Shown here piece after piece: positions 60,191-64,000 of a stretch of 64,000 bases of DNA. The notes under the pieces were generated by a model that did not search any database, was not told the origin of the DNA, and saw nothing but the letters and a program-made list of their open reading frames with translations. Position 1 is the stretch's first letter. Every line of letters starts with the position of its first letter. Location: assembly GCF_013618635.1 (NCBI RefSeq), contig NZ_JABLSJ010000002.1, positions 248,001-312,000 of the forward strand. Reading direction: 5' to 3'. The stretch is from Thalassobacillus sp. CUG 92003. Lineage in GTDB: Bacteria > Bacillota > Bacilli > Bacillales > Halobacillaceae. Both the position numbers and the translations under genes were made by a program.

Positions 60191-61291
60191 ATGAACCAAC
60201 GATTGCAAAACATATGCGACTATTTAAAAAATCAGCAAATCGATGCTGCATTTATTAATGCACCCGAAAACTTTTTTTACTTATCGGGGTTTCAGACCGA
60301 TCCTCACGAGCGTTTGCTTGGCATGATGGTCTTTCCTCACACGAAACCTATCGCCATCATCCCCGAAATGGAAGCTGAGCAGTTGAGGCAATCGGGGTGG
60401 GATTCGCATATCATCGGCTATCAGGATCATGAAAATCCCTGGGAGCTATTGAAGGATGATTTGAACAAACGTGAGATCATCAATGTAAAAACGATCGGTT
60501 TGGAGAAAAATGTATTGTCCTATGGACGCAGTGAATCATTACTCGGCATGTTTCCAAACGTCAACGTTGTGGACGTAGAAGTGCAGCTTAATCACATGCG
60601 CGTTGTGAAGGACGAGGAAGAAATCGCGGTTATGAGAGAAGCAGCTGAATTAGCCGATTATGGTATAAAAATAGGGGTGGACGCTTTAGACGAAGGTGTC
60701 AGCGAAATGGAGGTTCTCGCCAAAATCGAGTTCGAGCTGAAAAAGAAAGGCGTCCGCGAGATGTCATTCTCAACAATGGTGTTGTTCGGGGAAAATTCTG
60801 GCTCGCCACATGGAAACCCGGGGAATCGTACATTGAAATCAGGGGATTTTGTCTTATTCGATCTTGGGGTAGAGTGGAAGGGCTATACCTCTGATATTAC
60901 CCGAACGTTTGCGTTCAAACATATCACCTCTGAACAGGAAGACATTTATCAGACAGTTTTGAATGCCCAGCTGGCAGCTTTGGATATCAGCCAGCCAGGT
61001 ACGCGCATCGGTGATTTGGATCAGACGGCCCGAGATATCATCGAAGCAGCAGGGTTTGGCGATCGCTTCCCCCATCGGCTTGGTCATGGAATCGGGATCA
61101 ATGTTCACGAATTCCCTTCGATGAGTCATTTGAATAATGATAAGTTAAAAGCAGGGATGACGTATACAATTGAACCAGGGATTTATGATAGTAAGTTAGG
61201 CGGGGTTAGAATTGAAGATGATGTCCTGGTGAAAGCGAATGGTTGTGAGACGTTAACCCGTTATCCAAAGGAACTCCAGGTCATTACGTAA
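60191..61291 (+). CDS. M24 family Xaa-Pro dipeptidase
   Basis: 366 residues from ATG 60191 (GAAGGAGAG before it). N-terminal creatinase-like domain (about 1-130), then the pita-bread fold with the five metal ligands: Asp in LFDLGVEWKG, Asp in YTSDITRTF, His in LGHGIGINVHE, Glu in YTIEPGIY and Glu in VRIEDDVLV. It cleaves X-Pro dipeptides. Resembles YkvY/PepQ enzymes of Bacillus. Followed by half a terminator at 61317. Confidence 0.9.
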   Translation: MNQRLQNICDYLKNQQIDAAFINAPENFFYLSGFQTDPHERLLGMMVFPHTKPIAIIPEMEAEQLRQSGWDSHIIGYQDHENPWELLKDDLNKREIINVKTIGLEKNVLSYGRSESLLGMFPNVNVVDVEVQLNHMRVVKDEEEIAVMREAAELADYGIKIGVDALDEGVSEMEVLAKIEFELKKKGVREMSFSTMVLFGENSGSPHGNPGNRTLKSGDFVLFDLGVEWKGYTSDITRTFAFKHITSEQEDIYQTVLNAQLAALDISQPGTRIGDLDQTARDIIEAAGFGDRFPHRLGHGIGINVHEFPSMSHLNNDKLKAGMTYTIEPGIYDSKLGGVRIEDDVLVKANGCETLTRYPKELQVIT

Positions 61292-61316
61292 ATGGATAGA
61301 GACTAGACTAATAAAT

Positions 61317-61331
61317 CCCAAAAATTCCGAA
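61317..61331. repeat. Left half of a split terminator-like repeat
   Basis: CCCAAAAATTCCGAA is the exact complement of the sequence at 62074-62088 and resembles the left arm of the GCCGAAC-family terminators. The two halves are 742 bases apart and enclose a pseudogene and array C. Confidence 0.6.
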
Positions 61332-61365
61332 CAATATTGCTGATTAAGCAAAACCCGGTCTATGT

Positions 61366-61623
61366 GATGAAATACGGAGAGATTGTGTGCGGATTCTATA
61401 GTTTATAACTGGACTTCTTACCATACAGCCGAGGGTGTTGGTCAATCTTTGTAGCAGCATGTCATCGATACAGCAGCTGAATACGGCTTGCAGAACGTCA
61501 CGATAGATAGCAACCCAAATGCTGAACGTTCTACCTTAAAATGGGAGCGCGACGAATAGGAGAGATTTCCTCCACAGTCTTTCAAAATCGACAATTACCG
61601 TTGCTGCATGTCAGCGTATGTGG
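61366..61623 (+). pseudogene. Broken GNAT acetyltransferase gene
   Basis: Translation in one frame gives GVGQSL, a TAG stop, then QHVIDTAAEYGLQNVTIDS and NPNAE; after a one-base shift the next frame continues FYLKMGARRIGEISS and a VFQNRQLPLLHVSV-like end. This is the C-terminal half of a GNAT N-acetyltransferase (acetyl-CoA loop, NPNAExFYxKMGA motif) with at least one stop and one frameshift. An upstream GEIVCGFYSL fragment is in yet another frame. Confidence 0.75.
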
Positions 61624-61682
61624 AAACGCCTGCTGCTACATGGAGATTTCTGTAGAAATGTGTTCCGGTCTTTGTGATTTAT

Positions 61683-62032
61683 AAGCCTAATTCGTAGATA
61701 TTCAATCCATTGGCCGGGGCAGGGAAAATCTACGAGCCTGTTAGTCTGTTTTCCGGGCTGATGCAATCGTTTTGTAAGCCACATCGTCTGTTTATAAACC
61801 AAACGCGAATATATATCATTCAAGTGCCCTAGTGGAAATAGGTTACGTGCCAAATTTTGAGGTCACCACGCCGAATCAGCACGTGACCGATCCAACCTGG
61901 CTCCTCACCCTGCCGAATCTACAAAACTATAAGCCGAATTCGGCATCTTTCATGCCTGGACGACTTTACATGCCGAAACAACTCAGATTCATTCCAATGC
62001 TCACAAAATATAAGCCAACGCCCGCACATAGT
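61683..62032. repeat. Degenerate 21-bp array C (core GCCGAA)
   Basis: A GCC-type core (AAGCCGAA, TGCCGAA and variants) recurs at 61685, 61713, 61736, 61757, 61778, 61798, 61826, 61849, 61870, 61891, 61912, 61933, 61954, 61972, 61993 and 62014. Most steps are 20-23 bases, often exactly 21; two steps of 28 add one 7-base unit. About 12 variable bases follow each core. It starts after the GNAT pseudogene and ends 40 bases before the right half of the split terminator. Confidence 0.8.
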
Positions 62033-62073
62033 TAATCCCTACCAAACAAACCATCAATGCAATCCAGAAACAC

Positions 62074-62088
62074 TTCGGAATTTTTGGG
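62074..62088. repeat. Right half of the split terminator-like repeat
   Basis: TTCGGAATTTTTGGG, the complement of 61317-61331. It lies 58 bases from the stop of the histidine phosphatase gene. Confidence 0.6.
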
Positions 62089-62146
62089 TTTCAAGGGAGG
62101 GGTTCCATAACCGGTCCATTAAAACAGACGATTTTTCCGATGCATG

Positions 62147-62713
62147 TTACTCGTACGTTTCTTTTCCCCATATCCGTTTAACGCTTAGTAACGCTTTATC
62201 ATCAAATGTTAATTTGTAAACGTCTGGCATTTCGAGTTCTTTCCAAAAAGTGAAATTATAGCGCTCATTAAAGAAATTCATAATGAGAACCATTATATTG
62301 CCGTGAGTTCCGATCACAACGTTTTTTCCTCTGAATTTCTCCAATATATTCAACGTGGCAGCGACGCCTCTCTTTTGAGCTTCTAAGTTCGACTCCCCAC
62401 CTTCCCAGGAAAAGTTATAATCCTCCCATACTTTTGTAATAGCAGAAGGAAAGTCTTTGACCGGGTCCTTGCTTAACGTACGTTCTTTAAACCCATCTAC
62501 AATTGTAATATCTTTGTTTATTTGTTTAGCGATACCTTCCACCGTTTGAATAGCTCGTTTATAAGGACTTGAAACGACATGGTTAATTTGTTCTGAGTTA
62601 AATAACCTAGTAACCTTAGCAGCATCATTAAAGCCGTCTTCTGATAATGGTCTCCCTAACTCGTCCGGAGAATATATAGAATGGGCATGTCTCACGAAGT
62701 ATAGATTAGTCAT
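62147..62713 (-). CDS. Histidine phosphatase family protein
   Basis: 188 residues. The phosphoryl-accepting His is in FVRHAHS (RHxH near residue 8), and the second catalytic His in GTHGN near residue 134, with the SSPYKRAIQT motif between. It is a phosphoglycerate-mutase-like phosphatase of unknown substrate. The upstream gap of 517 bases contains a palindromic element and the next gene's promoter. Monocistronic. Confidence 0.85.
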   Translation of the reverse strand: MTNLYFVRHAHSIYSPDELGRPLSEDGFNDAAKVTRLFNSEQINHVVSSPYKRAIQTVEGIAKQINKDITIVDGFKERTLSKDPVKDFPSAITKVWEDYNFSWEGGESNLEAQKRGVAATLNILEKFRGKNVVIGTHGNIMVLIMNFFNERYNFTFWKELEMPDVYKLTFDDKALLSVKRIWGKETYE

Positions 62714-62840
62714 TTACAATCAACTTCTCCCTTACTATTAATGTAATCTACTTTAAATAAATTGTATTTGGCTAAATGCGTTGAGAAGGTATGTTCATTC
62801 AATATCAACCAAGTGGTTTCGAGAAGCCTATATGGCAAGT

Positions 62841-62956
62841 GCCGTTGGGGAAGGGTGAGACTCCCGCGGGAGAAGGAGCAAGGCAAGACCTCGGAAGGCG
62901 AAGCCTGAGGAGGCTTGCCAGTTCCCCCGCAGGAAAGCGAATCCTTCCCCAACGGC
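62841..62956. repeat. Palindromic intergenic element, copy 2
   Basis: Closed by GCCGTTGGGGAAGG and its complement (14 bp). The interior shares CTCCCGCGGGAGAAGG, GAGGAGGCTTGCC and CCCCCGCAGGAAAGCGA blocks with copy 1 (18387-18512, opposite orientation). The arms of the two copies are not the same but each pair is perfectly complementary. Confidence 0.85.
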
Positions 62957-63136
62957 CCTACACCTCCCCAAAAACATCTCGAAATCGAGGCGAAGCCCCC
63001 GTTTCGAGATAAATATCCACTTCAAATATCAACAACAAACTTTAAAAAAGCCTTATAACCCTCATTCATACACAGTTAATTGCCAAATACAAATTAATCC
63101 TAATTTGCTTACAACTGGGTTCTCATTATACCAATT

Positions 63137-63161
63137 GTTTATTAAAAAAACAGATGGGTAT
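63137..63161 (+). promoter_or_regulatory. Sigma-B-type promoter of the BCCT gene
   Basis: GTTTAT and GGGTAT with a 13-base spacer match the general-stress sigma-B consensus (GTTTAA-N12-14-GGGTAT). It is about 70 bases before the start codon. B. subtilis osmoprotectant carriers are partly sigma-B controlled. Confidence 0.6.
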
Positions 63162-63230
63162 TGATTATTGTAATCGGATACTATTCCCTTAACAACAAAC
63201 TTCCACCAAATCATGAGATAGGAGAAGGTA

Positions 63231-64000
63231 ATGAAAAAAGTAACTTCGGTATTTTGGATTACGCTAGCCATTACGTTATTTTCTGTCGTTTGGGGGTCAA
63301 TTGCCCCGAAAAATTTAGAAAGAATTACGGGCAACATCCAATCGTACATCTCGGTCCATTTTGGATGGTATTATCTATTAATTGTTACGCTTTTTGTTGG
63401 ATTTTGCTTATATATGATTTTCAGCCCTTACGGCAAAATGAAATTGGGGAAACCAGAGGACAAGCCGGATTATAGCTATTCCACATGGTTCGCCATGCTG
63501 TTCAGTGCAGGAATGGGTATTGGGCTGGTCTTTTATGGGGCGGCTGCACCAATTCAGCAATATATAACCAATCCGCCTACAGCAGAGTCCGGGACCCCGG
63601 AAGCTCTTGCTGATGCGATGCGGATTACGTTTTTCCATTACGGGGTCCATGCGTGGGGGATTTATGCCATCGTAGCCCTGGTACTAGCTTATTTCAAATT
63701 CCGTCGCGGTGCGCCCGGGTTGATTAGCGCCACGTTAGAGCCGCTGTTCGGTGAGAAAATGAAAGGCCCGTGGGGGATCGTTGTGGATGTTATCGCAGTG
63801 TTTGCCACCATTGTAGGCGTAGCGACCACCCTTGGGTTCGGAGCTGCCCAAATTAATGGAGGCATTACGTACTTGACAGACATCGATGAAGGATTTGGCG
63901 TTCAATTGATCATCATTGCCGTGGTCACTGTGTTGTTCATGGTTTCCGCCTATACAGGTTTGAGTAAAGGGATTAAGTATCTGAGTAACGCAAATATGGG
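63231..64000 (+). CDS. opuD: BCCT-family glycine betaine transporter (partial)
   Basis: 256 residues of a gene cut by the window end. ATG 63231 follows GATAGGAGAAGGTA. The chain has the first several helices and the BCCT substrate signature AGMGIGLVFYGAAAP near residue 90 with the glycine-rich helix; the Glu seen after the last Ala-Ala in many family members is Ala here. PDYSYSTWFAMLFSAG and VVDVIAVFATIVGVATTLGFGAAQINGG follow. It imports betaines with sodium. Symbol by similarity to OpuD of B. subtilis. Confidence 0.85.
   Translation, partial: MKKVTSVFWITLAITLFSVVWGSIAPKNLERITGNIQSYISVHFGWYYLLIVTLFVGFCLYMIFSPYGKMKLGKPEDKPDYSYSTWFAMLFSAGMGIGLVFYGAAAPIQQYITNPPTAESGTPEALADAMRITFFHYGVHAWGIYAIVALVLAYFKFRRGAPGLISATLEPLFGEKMKGPWGIVVDVIAVFATIVGVATTLGFGAAQINGGITYLTDIDEGFGVQLIIIAVVTVLFMVSAYTGLSKGIKYLSNANM

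Noticed and set aside
61683-62032. CRISPR array
   Set aside because: The conserved core is only 6-9 bases, spacers and repeats are not distinct in length, and there are no cas genes in the window.
61832-62035. Open frame across array C with Pro every seven residues
   Set aside because: Same reason: the heptad comes from a 21-base DNA period, and the upstream part lies in the degenerate region.
62791-63012. Open frames through palindromic element copy 2
   Set aside because: Created by the G+C-rich palindrome; no start signals.
1-64000. rRNA, tRNA, IS elements, prophage
   Set aside because: None recognised on either strand: no tRNA cloverleaf blocks, no rRNA conserved segments, no transposase or phage structural genes.

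Overview
The window looks like chromosomal DNA of a moderately halophilic, low-to-mid G+C Bacillaceae (Halobacillus/Virgibacillus-type). AGGAGG-type ribosome binding sites are ubiquitous. Many genes have clear Bacillus counterparts (ypmR-ypmS, gbsA/gbsR, mhqO/mhqP, bioY, trhO, ykhA, the thi operon). Osmoprotectant functions are numerous: an OpuA-type ABC transporter, a BCCT carrier, a choline symporter, betaine-aldehyde dehydrogenase and GbsR. I see no rRNA or tRNA genes, no insertion sequences, no prophage and no CRISPR array. The assignment is from gene content only.

Layout. 0-7 kb: end of a sodium/solute symporter plus an acyl-CoA dehydrogenase, then a leftward operon of 2-hydroxyacid dehydrogenase, class II aldolase and a glycine-betaine-family ABC transporter. 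7-16.6 kb: LysM/M14 peptidase, sucrose-6-phosphate hydrolase, alpha/beta hydrolase, 5'-3' exonuclease, AIM24 protein, NAD(P)-binding protein, and a thioesterase/ATL/PD-(D/E)XK nuclease cluster preceded by a cobalamin riboswitch. 16.8-21.7 kb: sucrose PTS, its LacI-type repressor with two identical operators, a pyridoxine/HMP-type kinase and TrhO. 21.9-28.8 kb: transporters, nicotinamidase and a persulfide dioxygenase-rhodanese fusion. 29-32.1 kb: two HTH-TPR (RNPP-like) regulators flanking a 45-residue secreted-peptide gene. 32.7-36.5 kb: aconitase and an mhqO/mhqP quinone-response operon with a structured leader. 36.7-40.7 kb: choline-to-betaine genes. 40.8-45.8 kb: YqjF, a regulator with an Sda-like ORF, and tenA-thiD-thiM-thiE behind tandem TPP riboswitches. 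46-61.3 kb: mixed metabolism, repair, biotin uptake and peptidase genes. 61.3-63.2 kb: a GNAT pseudogene, a repeat array and a palindromic element. The right edge cuts into a BCCT transporter gene with a sigma-B-type promoter.

How the parts work together. Choline imported by the SSS symporter can feed glycine betaine synthesis through GbsA under GbsR, although no choline dehydrogenase is in the window; the BCCT and ABC systems import ready-made solutes. Sucrose enters through the PTS and is cut by ScrB. Thiamine salvage is under two TPP aptamers and biotin uptake under a BirA-type operator.

Most interesting items: (1) a peptide-signalling cassette with the order receptor, peptide, terminator, second receptor; (2) three intergenic arrays with different core sequences but the same ~20-21 bp period; (3) a riboswitch-like leader with two mutually exclusive stems and an internal anti-Shine-Dalgarno before mhqP; (4) a cobalamin riboswitch that leads into a 24-codon ORF and a terminator instead of a B12 gene; (5) palindromic elements whose arms differ in sequence between copies but remain self-complementary.
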